Positions 1 through 7,356 of a DNA stretch of 14,485 nucleotides are shown here, one piece after another. A program made the position numbers and the translations under genes. This DNA comes from CAYFVR01 sp046541515 (GTDB lineage Bacteria > Desulfobacterota > Desulfobacteria > Desulfobacterales > Desulfococcaceae), in contig JBKHDD010000123.1 of the NCBI GenBank assembly GCA_046541515.1, positions 1 to 14,485 on the forward strand. The letters are read 5' to 3'. Each line of letters opens with the position of its first letter. Within the stretch, counting starts at the first letter, position 1. Below the pieces are notes generated by a model. The model was not told the origin of the DNA. It made no database searches and saw only the letters and a program-made list of their open reading frames with translations.

Positions 1-76
1 TCCCTTGGTCCGGAAAACGATTCCGCCCAATCGTACACCAATTCCCGCAAATGAGACAAGACCCGCGGAGGAGCTC

Positions 77-625
77 ATGCGATTTCCAAAAGCCGGAAAA
101 TCCAACACGGACGAAACCCTTCGCCTGGCCGAGGAACGCCGCCGGGCCTTGGACATTCAGGAGGTGGTGGTCGCCTCCACCACCGGAGACACCGCCTACA
201 AGGCGCTGGAACTGTTTTCGGGCGCAAAGATCGTGGTGGTCACCTACCACTGCGGATTCCGGGAACCCTTTCAAAACGTCATGGACGACCAGGTCAAGCT
301 GGATCTGGCGGAGCGGGGCGCAACGGTGGTGGCCGCCACCCACGCCCTGTCCGGCGTGGAACGGGCCGTGGCCAAAAAACATTCCGGCGTCTACCCGGCC
401 CTGCTCATCGCGGACACCCTTCGCCTGTTCGGCCAAGGGGTCAAGGTAGCGGTGGAAATCGCCGTCATGGCGGCGGATTCCGGGGCGCTTTCCGGCGCGG
501 ACATCGTCGCCGTGGGCGGCACCGGCCGGGGGGCCGACGCCGCGCTGGTGCTGAAGCCGGCCAACCAGTCGGACCTGTTCGACATGCGGATCCGGGAAGT
601 GATCTGCAAGCCGGGCGAATTCTGA
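77..625 (+). CDS. Pyruvate kinase C-terminal-domain-like protein (COG1751 type)
   Basis: A 182-residue protein made only of the alpha/beta fold found at the C-terminus of pyruvate kinase, with no catalytic barrel. Visible family features are an N-terminal PGKxNTxETL-like stretch (residues 5-14), the VVASTTGDTAYKAL segment (31-44), THALSGVERA (89-98), a FGQGVKVAVEIAVMAADSG block (118-136) and the GGTGRGADAALVLKP signature near 147-161. Length and motif order match the stand-alone family. Its molecular role is not established; binding of a small allosteric ligand is an inference from the pyruvate kinase domain. The start at 77 is chosen because GGAGGAG lies just upstream (67-73) and homology begins there. 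The frame is open further upstream to a TTG at 5, but that stretch has no family-like sequence. First gene of a + strand group with the zinc-ribbon gene and trmL. Confidence 0.85.
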   Translation: MRFPKAGKSNTDETLRLAEERRRALDIQEVVVASTTGDTAYKALELFSGAKIVVVTYHCGFREPFQNVMDDQVKLDLAERGATVVAATHALSGVERAVAKKHSGVYPALLIADTLRLFGQGVKVAVEIAVMAADSGALSGADIVAVGGTGRGADAALVLKPANQSDLFDMRIREVICKPGEF

Positions 626-640
626 ACCCTTTCCGGGGGC

Positions 641-654
641 GGCGTCCGGCGTCG
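641..654. repeat. Copy 1 of a 14-bp intergenic repeat
   Basis: GGCGTCCGGCGTCG, identical to 9114-9127. It lies in the 57-base gap between the pyruvate-kinase-like gene and the zinc-ribbon gene, with matching flanking bases (CCTTTCC before, GTCCC after). It could be a dispersed small repeat or chance similarity in GC-rich DNA. Confidence 0.45.
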
Positions 655-682
655 TTCGGCCTTCCGTCCCGCGAGGCGATCC

Positions 683-1015
683 ATGTTTTTTCTGATCGGC
701 GGCATCTCCCCCAAGGAAGTCGTCCTGGACGAACAGCCGCGGCCGTGTCCCGTCTGCGGCCTGGCCCAGGCCCGCTACCGGCGGATCGACCACTACCTCA
801 GCCTTTTTTTCATCCCGTTGTTTCCGGTGAAAAAAGGGGAGCCGTTTCTGATGTGCGACCGCTGCGAGCGGGCCGTTGCGGAGATGGGTCCGGAATACCG
901 GGAGGCGGCCGAAGGACGGGGCCCGACCCGCGATCGGACCTGCGAGCGGTGCGGCCGGGAATTGGAATCCGACTTCCGCTATTGCCCTTCCTGCGGCGCG
1001 CGGGTGTCGGAATGA
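683..1015 (+). CDS. Small double zinc-ribbon protein
   Basis: A 110-residue protein with four CxxC knuckles: C22/C25, C58/C61, C87/C90 and C101/C104. The first two pairs form one ribbon separated by a hydrophobic stretch (YLSLFFIPLFP, about 38-48). This matches the zinc_ribbon_15-type family, where an N-terminal FFIxGIS-like start and an LFFIPLFP segment are typical. The last two pairs form a compact C-terminal ribbon (CxRCGRELxxxxRYCPSCGA). It probably binds two zinc ions; no enzymatic role is visible and the function is unknown. GAGGC (673-677) is a plausible ribosome binding site. Its stop overlaps the trmL start (ATGA at 1012-1015), so trmL is probably translated by coupling from this gene. 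Confidence 0.8.
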   Translation: MFFLIGGISPKEVVLDEQPRPCPVCGLAQARYRRIDHYLSLFFIPLFPVKKGEPFLMCDRCERAVAEMGPEYREAAEGRGPTRDRTCERCGRELESDFRYCPSCGARVSE

Positions 1016-1494
1016 GCGGGGTGGAGCGCCACGTGGTGCTGGTGGCGCCGGAGGTCCATTGGAACACCGGCAACATCGGGCGGACCTGTCTGGGCGCCGG
1101 GGCGTTCCTGCATCTGATTCGGCCGCTGGGCTTTTCCCTGGACGATCGCCAGGTACGGCGGGCGGGGCTGGATTACTGGGATCGGGTCCGACCGGAAATC
1201 TGGGCCGATTTTGACGCGTTTCTGGCGGGGACCCGGCCGGAACCGGGCGAAATGGCGCTACTGGCCAAAAGCGGGGCCGCTCCGCTGTGGGCGTTGCCCC
1301 GATTGCGTCGGCTGTTCCTGGTGTTTGGCTCGGAAACCCGGGGGCTTCCGCCGGAGATTCTGGATCGGTATCCCGATGCGATATTCCACATCCCCATCAC
1401 CGACGCCGTTCGCTGCCTCAACCTCTCGACGGCGGCCGGCATCGCCCTGTACGAAAGTCTGCGGCCCTTCCGACCGCCTCACGCCTGGGCATGA
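1012..1494 (+). CDS. trmL: tRNA (cytidine/uridine-34-2'-O)-methyltransferase TrmL
   Basis: A 160-residue SPOUT-class (knotted) RNA methyltransferase that transfers a methyl group from S-adenosylmethionine to the ribose of the wobble nucleotide in leucine tRNAs. Family motifs are visible in order: PEVHWNTGNIGRTC (motif 1, about 13-26), LFLVFGSETRGLPPEIL (motif 2, about 101-117) and IPITDAVRCLNLSTAAGIALYE (motif 3, about 126-147), which build the cofactor-binding knot. Length matches the minimal TrmL/YibK type without extra RNA-binding domains. The ATG overlaps the stop of the preceding zinc-ribbon gene. The longer frame opening upstream at 745 is only that gene read out of frame. The 3' end overlaps the convergent TPR gene by 16 bases. 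Substrate identity follows from family knowledge only. Confidence 0.92.
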   Translation: MSGVERHVVLVAPEVHWNTGNIGRTCLGAGAFLHLIRPLGFSLDDRQVRRAGLDYWDRVRPEIWADFDAFLAGTRPEPGEMALLAKSGAAPLWALPRLRRLFLVFGSETRGLPPEILDRYPDAIFHIPITDAVRCLNLSTAAGIALYESLRPFRPPHAWA

Positions 1495-2558
1495 CGGTCC
1501 TCGTCCCGGGGGTCTTCGCCGCCCCCGTCCTCCACGATGTCCTCCGCTTCCTCGTCGAAGATCTCGTCGGCCGGGCCTTCGGAATCCGCGGCCTCGGCCG
1601 CCGGAATGCCGGAAATGCCGTGGCTGCGCAGAATCTCCCGCGCCTTTCGATGGCCCAGTTCGGCGGCCTCCCGCAGGTCGGCCTCGGCCTTGCGCCGGTC
1701 CCCCAGCTTGTTGTGCGCCACCGCCCGATTGTAATAGGCCAGGGCGTAATTGGCGCGCAGGGCGATGGCGGCGTCGAAGGATCGGACCGCCTCCGCGTAA
1801 TTCCCCTCGTCGTACAGCTTCCGGCCGTTGGCCATGCGCTGAAGGGCCACCGCCCGGTGAAAGGACCCCTGGTTGGGCCGCTGAAACTGGTAGCCGCAAT
1901 GGCGACAGATGCGGGCCTTGGGCTGCACCCGCTCGGCGCATTCCGGGCAGGTCTTGAGCGCCTCCAGGGTGTCCAGCTCGTTCTTTTCCTTGATCTTCTT
2001 GTTGACCGTCACCGTGTATTTTTCCAGAATTCGCTCCATGAAGCGGGCGAAATGGTTTTCGTCCACCGAGTAGATCTGGATCTGGTGGTTGATCTCGTCT
2101 TCCACGATCTTCTGGTTTTCGGCCACGTCCGGCAGAATCAGGGAAAAATCGGCCAGCAGCTCGATGATCTGGCCGTACTTGTCCAGCTGGAGGTTTTCGA
2201 TGGCGGCCGAACTGCCGATCTCGTTTTTGATGTTCTCGATCTTGAAATAGTCCAGGGCGTTCTTGATCAGGGTCTGGGTGCCGTCCCGGATGGTCTTTTC
2301 CAGGGTGGTGGTGTCGTGCTCCCGCTTGAGCCGACGAATCCGATTCTCGCTCTCCTCCCGAATCCGGGCCACTTCCTCCTCTCGCCGGTCGTCGTCGTAT
2401 TTCCGGGTCACCAGAAAGGCCACCAGGGCTCCGACGGCCGAGGCCAGAAGAACCATGAAAATCAGCACGTACCGGGAGGCGACCAGCATCGGCATGATGG
2501 CGGCGCCCGCCACCACGAACACGCCGGCGGCGATCAGCACCACGGAAAAGGTGTTCAT
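1479..2558 (-). CDS. Membrane protein with coiled coil, zinc ribbon and TPR repeats
   Basis: A 359-residue protein not assignable to a named family. Two hydrophobic segments (about 4-28 and 30-50) suggest a membrane hairpin. Then come a charged coiled-coil-like stretch (55-85), a mostly helical middle (90-200), a four-cysteine zinc ribbon (C204/C207 and C218/C221), and at least two TPR-like helical pairs (235-310; ANGRKLYDEGNYAEAVRSFD and AYYNRAVAHNKLGDRRKAEADL regions). The C-terminus is strongly acidic (325-359). By composition the soluble part is probably cytoplasmic and mediates protein contacts. Start chosen at the ATG at 2558 because GAGGA lies just upstream and the first membrane segment follows at once; the frame extends to 2726 without meaningful sequence. 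Downstream of miaA on the same strand, with a 188-base gap. Function unknown. Confidence 0.75.
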   Translation of the reverse strand: MNTFSVVLIAAGVFVVAGAAIMPMLVASRYVLIFMVLLASAVGALVAFLVTRKYDDDRREEEVARIREESENRIRRLKREHDTTTLEKTIRDGTQTLIKNALDYFKIENIKNEIGSSAAIENLQLDKYGQIIELLADFSLILPDVAENQKIVEDEINHQIQIYSVDENHFARFMERILEKYTVTVNKKIKEKNELDTLEALKTCPECAERVQPKARICRHCGYQFQRPNQGSFHRAVALQRMANGRKLYDEGNYAEAVRSFDAAIALRANYALAYYNRAVAHNKLGDRRKAEADLREAAELGHRKAREILRSHGISGIPAAEAADSEGPADEIFDEEAEDIVEDGGGEDPRDEDRHAQA

Positions 2559-2650
2559 CCGGTTTTCCTCATTGTTGGCGGGATTCCGCCCGCGGGCGGG
2601 TTGCACGGCAGCGGCCGGCTCTCCCCGTCCCATTTTCCGACGGCGGGGAA

Positions 2651-2671
2651 CCCGGGGGAAAACCCCCCGGG
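2651..2671. repeat. 8-bp perfect inverted repeat between miaA and the TPR gene
   Basis: CCCGGGGG (2651-2658) and CCCCCGGG (2664-2671) form a perfect 8-bp stem with a five-base loop. There is no T-run on either side, so it is not a standard intrinsic terminator. It lies in the 188-base gap after miaA and before the TPR gene on the - strand, and could slow or partly stop transcription between them. The rest of the gap (2559-2746) shows no clear promoter or gene. Confidence 0.5.
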
Positions 2672-2746
2672 CAGGGGGACCTCCGGAGGCGGAGGGTTGC
2701 GGAGAGGGAACGCGGGCCGCTTTCAAGATTTCCGGCCACTGTAGGC

Positions 2747-3694
2747 TTATCCGCCGTCCCGGCGCAAGAAATTTTTCAGCTCCGGAAGGAGTGCGCCCAT
2801 CGACTCGGGCGTGGTCCAGCGGGTGTCGGCCTCGGCCCGAAACCAGGCGAGCTGCCGCTTGGCGTACCGGCGCGTGTCCCGTTTCAGCAGCCGAACCGTC
2901 TCCGCCCAGTCCACGCGGCCGGCCAGGAAATCGACCATGTGCCGGTAGCCGATGGCGCCCATGGGCTTCAGTTCCGGTCCGTATCCCCGGGCCAGCAGGC
3001 CCCGAACCTCTTCCAGCAGCCCCTCCGCCAGCATGGCGTCCACCCGCCGCTCGATCCGTTCGTACAATTCCTCCCGCTCCCGGTACAGCCCGATTCGGAA
3101 CAGCCGATAGGGGGCGTCGCCGAAATCGTGGTCGGCCTGGTGGGTCGAAAGGTGTCGCCCCGTCACTTCGAGCACTTCCAGCGCTCGAACGATCCGGAAG
3201 GCGTCGTTGGGATGAATGCGCGTCGCCGCCTCCGGGTCCGTTTCCGCCAGTCGCCGGTGCAACGCCGGCGCGCCTCGGGCCGCCGCTTCGTCCCGCAGCC
3301 GCCGCCGCACCTCGGGATCGGTACCGCCGGCCGGGAAAATTCCTTCCAGCAGCGCCCGAATGTAGAGCCCGGCGCCCCCGGCCACCAAAGGCGCGCGGCC
3401 CCGGCCGTGGATATCGGCGATGACGCCCCGGGCGACCCGGGCGTACCGGGCCGCGTCCCAGGGTTCGTCGGGATCGGCCACGTCGACGAGGTGATGGGGC
3501 GCGGCGGCCCGCTCCGCCGGCGTGGGCTTGGCCGATCCAATGTCCATGTGGCGGAAAATCTGGACGGAGTCGGCGCCCACGATCTCCCCGTTCAGCGCGC
3601 GGGCCAAATCGATGGTGGCGGCGGTCTTGCCCACGCCGGTGGGTCCGACGATTACCACCACCGGGGGACGGGGGTCGGGGCCATTCGTCGTCAT
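2747..3694 (-). CDS. miaA: tRNA dimethylallyltransferase MiaA
   Basis: A 315-residue enzyme that attaches a dimethylallyl group from DMAPP to N6 of adenosine 37 in tRNAs reading codons that start with U. The P-loop GPTGVGKT is at 17-24, followed by GADSVQIFRHMDIGSAKP (about 40-57), HHLVDVADP (about 67-75) and the GGAGLYIRALLEG segment (about 107-119). PNDAFRIVRALEVLEVTG comes next, and RRYAKRQLAWFR near the C-terminus is the tRNA-binding and catalytic signature. Full length for the family. The ATG at 3694 lies one base after the stop of the broken channel gene upstream, so it was probably translated as part of that transcript. With the upstream gene broken, its present promoter is unclear. 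Confidence 0.95.
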   Translation of the reverse strand: MTTNGPDPRPPVVVIVGPTGVGKTAATIDLARALNGEIVGADSVQIFRHMDIGSAKPTPAERAAAPHHLVDVADPDEPWDAARYARVARGVIADIHGRGRAPLVAGGAGLYIRALLEGIFPAGGTDPEVRRRLRDEAAARGAPALHRRLAETDPEAATRIHPNDAFRIVRALEVLEVTGRHLSTHQADHDFGDAPYRLFRIGLYREREELYERIERRVDAMLAEGLLEEVRGLLARGYGPELKPMGAIGYRHMVDFLAGRVDWAETVRLLKRDTRRYAKRQLAWFRAEADTRWTTPESMGALLPELKNFLRRDGG

Positions 3695-3695
3695 T

Positions 3696-3998
3696 TCAGC
3701 CCAAAAACCGCCGAATGCGGACGAACAGGTTTTGGGAAAGCTGCTTCCGCTCCCGCCGCCGGACCCGCTCCTGGGCCTGATGGTGGTGGCGCTCCCGCGC
3801 CGGCTTCCGCTCGGCCGGAACCTCGCTCTGCCTCTTGAAAATTTCCGCCTCCTTCTCCAGCGCCGGCGCGAGGTCTTCCTTCGCCAGCTCGAAGAGCAAC
3901 ACTTGGGCGATGGAAATGATGGTGGCCGTTCGGGGCTCTCCGGCGAGCAACGCCGTCTCCCCGAAAAAGCTTCCGGCGCCCACGCCGATGCTGAACAA
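3696..3998 (-). pseudogene. C-terminal remnant of an MscS-type channel with cyclic-nucleotide-binding domain
   Basis: About 100 residues in a different frame from the upstream remnant. It starts inside a cyclic-nucleotide-binding fold: GAGSFFGETALLAGEPRTAT is the phosphate-binding-cassette region seen in CRP-like and channel-linked domains. A charged tail follows, ending in RIRRFLG, like the RIRRFFG(L) end of MscS-family channels carrying this domain (the bCNG type, by family knowledge). The first half of the cNMP fold and the whole channel part are missing. Translating upstream of 3998 in this frame gives no cNMP-like sequence, so this is not a simple frameshift. The only start codon at the junction is a TTG without a Shine-Dalgarno site. 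Its stop sits one base before miaA. Most likely a non-functional remnant. Confidence 0.7.
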
Positions 3999-4884
3999 AG
4001 TCCATGCGGAACCGGCCCCGCGCCCGGCAGAGCTGGGAGGCGATGCCCTCGTGCTCCCGCTCGTCCAGGGGCGGGCCCAGGGAAATCGACTCCGCGGCGT
4101 TGAGAAACTCGATATCGGTCACGTCGGGCTTGTCCTGGTGGCGGAACCAGAGATTGGCGTCCAACTCGAAGGTCAGGTCCCGAAAATGGAGATTGCCGAT
4201 CTTGTTGACGCTGACGCCGTTGCGGACCACGTTGGCCTTGTACATGGATCGGCCGTTGGACAACAGAATCCGCCGGTCCCGCGCCGCCTCCTGGAACCGG
4301 GGAATCCGCTGGATTTTGTAGACCGGCCGCACCTGGGCGAGGGCGGAAATGATGTTGCGCCGCCGAAAAACCCCCAGGGCGATCGGCTTGATGGCGTCGC
4401 CGTTTTCATCGAGATGGTTGAACCCGGTCACCCCCGGCGCCGCCCGGTCCGGGTCGGCCAGGCAATCGCGAATCCATCGTCGGGCTTCGGCCGGCCGCTC
4501 CGGCGCCATATCGGCCGCGGCGGCGGCGCCGATCGCCTCCACCGGCATCGGCCCGCTGTCGAAGGCGCAGGCGGCCACCCAGTCGGGGGCCTCCCCGCAC
4601 CGCTCTCGACACACCTCCCGGAGCCACTGGGCCTGCTCGTTGGCGGCGTCGAAAATCGGGGGGGAGGCGATGTGGATGCCGTTGGCGTAATGGCCGGGAT
4701 TTCGCCGCTCCTTGGGCGGAGGGTCGAACCCTTCGGTGAAAACGCGAGAGGCGAAGGCGTCGGGCGCCATGACGGGATTGCGGATCAACGCGTCCCGGAT
4801 GAGCCGAGGCACACGACCGACCCGGCCGGCGGGAGACCGACGGCCACCAGAAGCCGCCGAATGATCCGGCGTTTTTTTCTTCAT
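3997..4884 (-). pseudogene. Remnant of a periplasmic-binding / ligand-gated-channel-like receptor protein
   Basis: From the ATG at 4884 the frame reads about 296 meaningful residues. Residues 45-185 match the C-terminal lobe of leucine-binding (type I) periplasmic receptors (YANGIHIASPPIFDAANEQA; APDWVAACAFD). Residues 205-296 resemble the extracellular domain of pentameric ligand-gated channels as seen in bacterial multidomain proteins (DANLWFRHQ, DVTDIEFLNAAESISLG, RARGRFRMDF). There is no signal peptide, and the first lobe of the binding domain, about 200 residues, is absent. After RFRMDF (near 4000) family similarity stops and the frame runs on as arginine-rich nonsense to 3691. So both ends are lost. 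The frame is also open upstream to 5550, but there it only lies antisense to ktrB and its leader. A promoter-like site lies at 4930-4958. Confidence 0.65.
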
Positions 4885-4929
4885 GGAAATCCGAAACGGG
4901 GAGATTGTAAAAGGGGGAAATCCTCCGGC

Positions 4930-4958
4930 ATTATAATCGGAAGCAAGAACCGGGTAAA
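4930..4958 (-). promoter_or_regulatory. Sigma-70-like promoter toward the broken receptor gene
   Basis: On the - strand, TTTACC (complement of 4953-4958) is followed after 17 bases by a perfect TATAAT (complement of 4930-4935). Transcription would start near 4923, about 40 bases before the ATG at 4884. The -10 lies inside the palindrome ATTATAAT (4930-4937), so a + strand -10 exists too, but no good -35 is spaced for it. The 300-base gap 4885-5184 holds nothing else I can name; in particular no clear ktrB promoter. Confidence 0.45.
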
Positions 4959-5184
4959 GAAATTTTCGTAAGCGCCCCCCGCCGGACGGATCAGTTGGGG
5001 ATTGCATTCCGAAGAGGCTCCCGCTAAGGTTCCCTTCCGCCGGGCGGCGCCTCCGATCCGGCGCCAACCAGACGGCCGAAACCGGCGGCGGACCCGCCAC
5101 GACTCCGGTTTCGGTCCCGATCCGCTTCCATGGGAGCCGCCGTTCTCCCAGCGGATGCGGACATCTTTTTCCCGAGGAATCGGA

Positions 5185-6579
5185 ATGCGCGCCCTTCTTC
5201 CCACCCAACGTCGCCGGGGCAGGCTTTCCCGATGGTTTCTGGACTTTCCGGCCCGGGCCTCGGTCCTGGGCTTTGCGGTCCTGATCCTGATCGGCACGGG
5301 CCTGCTGATGTTGCCGGCCGCGTCCACCGGCGCGTCCCTGCACGCGGTGGACGCCCTCTTTACCGCCACCTCCGCCGCATGCGTGACCGGCCTCGTCGTC
5401 CTGGATACGGGATCGGATTTCACTGTGTTGGGCCAGGCGGTGATCCTGTTGCTGATTCAGACCGGCGGCCTGGGCATCATGACCATCTCCATCCTGTTTC
5501 TCATGGTGGCCGGCGGACGGCCCGGCCTGATGGAGCGGGCCCTGATCCATCAGAGTTTCAGCTACCAGACGCGGCTAAGCCCGGTGGAAATTCTTCGAAA
5601 CGTGGTTCTCCTCACGCTGGGATTTGAAACGGCGGGGGCTCTGCTGCTGTGGCCGGTGTTTCTGGGGGACTTCCCGCCGGGCGAGGCGTTTTACCAAGCC
5701 GGTTTCCACGCGGTGAGCGCCTTTTGCAACGCCGGATTTTCCCTGTTTTCGGACAGCCTCTCGGGCTATCGGGGCCATCCGCTCATGAACCTGGTGGTCT
5801 GCGGGCTCATCGTCAGCGGCGGACTGGGCTTCCTGGTGCTGCTGGAAGGCGGGCGCGCGCTCCGGCGCAAACGGCGGCGATGGGAACGGCTGAGCCTGCA
5901 CGCCAAAATGGCGCTGGCCACCACGGGGCTGCTGCTGGCGGGAAGCGTTCTCCTGGTGCTGGCGTTGGAATGGAACCACACCCTGGCCGGCCTGTCCTGG
6001 CCCGACAAGCTGATGGCGGCCGTCTTTCAGGCGGCGACCCCCCGAACCGCCGGGTTCAATACGGTGGACATCGGCAGGCTGGCCAACGAGACCCTCTTTT
6101 TGTTCGTCCTGCTGATGTTCGTGGGCGGCTCGCCCGGATCGTGCGCCGGCGGCATCAAGACCACCACCCTGGCCTGCCTGGGCTTTTTGGGGCTGTCCCG
6201 GCTTCGGGGCCACCAGAGGCCCCGGCTGTTTCGCCGCACCCTGCCCGAGGGGGCGGTCTGGCGCTCGCTTCAAGTGGGACTCACCAGCGGGCTGGTGGTG
6301 GCGGCCGGGCTGATGTTGCTGCTGATCACCGAGCGGGGAGACCTTCCGGTGGCGGAAAGCCGGGCCCAGTTTCCCGAACTGCTGTTCGAGGTGGTCAGCG
6401 CCTTCGGCACGGTGGGCCTGTCCACCGGGGCGACCCCCCATTTGTCCGTCAGCGGCAAGCTGGTGATCACCGCCCTGATGTTCATCGGGCGGCTGGGGCC
6501 GCTGGTGCTGGGCATGGCCATCAGCCGCCACGCCGCGCCCAGGGCCGCCTACGCGGAAGAAAACGTCATGATCGGATAA
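5185..6579 (+). CDS. ktrB: Potassium uptake channel subunit KtrB/TrkH family
   Basis: A 464-residue integral membrane protein that conducts K+ (possibly with Na+) into the cell, gated by the cytoplasmic KtrA ring. Four repeated membrane-pore-membrane units are visible, each with its selectivity-filter glycine: CVTGL (66-70), CNAGFS (181-186), RTAGFN (287-292) and TVGLSTG (409-415). The GGSPGSCAGGIKTTT loop (314-328) and GRLGPL (435-440) are typical of the family. The length is closer to KtrB than to the longer TrkH. Start chosen at the ATG at 5185 because GAGGA (5174-5178) is six bases upstream and the basic N-terminus leads into the first membrane segment. The frame opens earlier, at 5002, without family-like sequence. 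Followed by ktrA after four bases. Confidence 0.93.
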   Translation: MRALLPTQRRRGRLSRWFLDFPARASVLGFAVLILIGTGLLMLPAASTGASLHAVDALFTATSAACVTGLVVLDTGSDFTVLGQAVILLLIQTGGLGIMTISILFLMVAGGRPGLMERALIHQSFSYQTRLSPVEILRNVVLLTLGFETAGALLLWPVFLGDFPPGEAFYQAGFHAVSAFCNAGFSLFSDSLSGYRGHPLMNLVVCGLIVSGGLGFLVLLEGGRALRRKRRRWERLSLHAKMALATTGLLLAGSVLLVLALEWNHTLAGLSWPDKLMAAVFQAATPRTAGFNTVDIGRLANETLFLFVLLMFVGGSPGSCAGGIKTTTLACLGFLGLSRLRGHQRPRLFRRTLPEGAVWRSLQVGLTSGLVVAAGLMLLLITERGDLPVAESRAQFPELLFEVVSAFGTVGLSTGATPHLSVSGKLVITALMFIGRLGPLVLGMAISRHAAPRAAYAEENVMIG

Positions 6580-6583
6580 TGCC

Positions 6584-7246
6584 ATGAAACAGTTCGCGGT
6601 GATCGGCGTGGGAAAATTCGGCCATTACCTGGCCGTGGATTTGTACGAAAAAGGACACGACGTGGTGGCGGTGGACCGCCGCAACGACCTGGTTCAGGAA
6701 ATCCGGGACAAGGTCAGCCAGGCGGTGGTGGCCGACAGCACCGACATGCAGGCGCTGGAGGCCCTGGGGCTGAAGGAAATGGACGCGGTGGTGGTCTGCA
6801 TCGGCGATTCCAGCCTCAGCAATTCCATTCTCACCGCCCTCAACGTCCACGACATCGGGGCGCCCCGGTTGCTGGCCAAGGCCATCAACGACTCCCACGC
6901 CCGCATTTTGCGGAAGATCGGGGCCGACGAGGTCTTTTTTCCGGAAAAGGATCAGGCGGCGTCGCTGGCCGAACGGCTCCACAACCCCAGCGTGCTGGAC
7001 TACCTTCCCTTCATCGAGGGATACAGCATGATCCAGATTCTCCCGCCGGAGGAATTTGTGGGCAAGGCGCTCAAAGACCTGAACCTGATCAATCGTTACG
7101 GCGTGCAGGTGGTGGCGGTGCAGGAGGAGACTTCCGGAAAAATGCGCATGATCCCCACCGGCGACTACCGGCTGCGGGAGGAAGACGTCATGATCGTCCT
7201 GGGACCCAACGATTCGCTGGAAAAACTGCGGAAACCGGAAAAATAG
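6584..7246 (+). CDS. ktrA: Potassium uptake regulatory subunit KtrA/TrkA family
   Basis: A 220-residue cytoplasmic RCK protein that forms a ring under KtrB and opens or closes the channel on nucleotide binding. The N-terminal Rossmann fold shows GVGKFG (G8, G10, G13) and an acidic residue at the end of strand 2 (D31), as expected for ATP/ADP or NAD(H) binding, with VVADSTD at 48-54. The TrkA_C domain spans about 140-217 (LPPEEFVGKALKDLNL; REEDVMIVLGP). Single-RCK length fits KtrA rather than the doubled TrkA of enterobacteria. It starts four bases after the ktrB stop, so the two form one operon and one transport system. Confidence 0.94.
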   Translation: MKQFAVIGVGKFGHYLAVDLYEKGHDVVAVDRRNDLVQEIRDKVSQAVVADSTDMQALEALGLKEMDAVVVCIGDSSLSNSILTALNVHDIGAPRLLAKAINDSHARILRKIGADEVFFPEKDQAASLAERLHNPSVLDYLPFIEGYSMIQILPPEEFVGKALKDLNLINRYGVQVVAVQEETSGKMRMIPTGDYRLREEDVMIVLGPNDSLEKLRKPEK

Positions 7247-7259
7247 GCGGGCCAGGGTT

Positions 7260-7297
7260 CCAATCGGGCTCCCCGATGAACGTCGGAGCCCGATTGG
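7260..7297. terminator. Strong hairpin between convergent ktrA and nitrilase genes
   Basis: CCAATCGGGCTCC (7260-7272) and GGAGCCCGATTGG (7285-7297) form a perfect 13-bp stem with a 12-base loop. It sits in the 110-base gap between the 3' ends of ktrA (+) and the nitrilase-family gene (-), where a two-way terminator is expected. Neither side has a T-run, so it is not a classical intrinsic terminator. It may protect mRNA 3' ends or act with Rho. Confidence 0.6.
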
Positions 7298-7356
7298 CCA
7301 AGGGAGAATGCGATTCCCCCCCTGTGGAAGTTCGCCAAAATGAACGTTGCGGAGGA

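Noticed and set aside
5..76. Earlier TTG start for the pyruvate-kinase-like gene
   Set aside because: Family-like sequence begins at the ATG at 77, which has a strong ribosome binding site.
1287..2744. A 485-codon open frame on the + strand
   Set aside because: It overlaps trmL and the TPR gene in other frames and shows only low-complexity shadow sequence.
4885..5184. A c-di-AMP (ydaO-type) riboswitch before ktrB
   Set aside because: Such riboswitches often control ktr genes, and a GTAAGCG string is present, but the conserved blocks do not occur in the right order.
4885..5550. Upstream extension of the broken receptor frame
   Set aside because: The sequence here is antisense to ktrB and its leader, with no binding-protein-like segments, so the missing N-terminal lobe is not encoded there.
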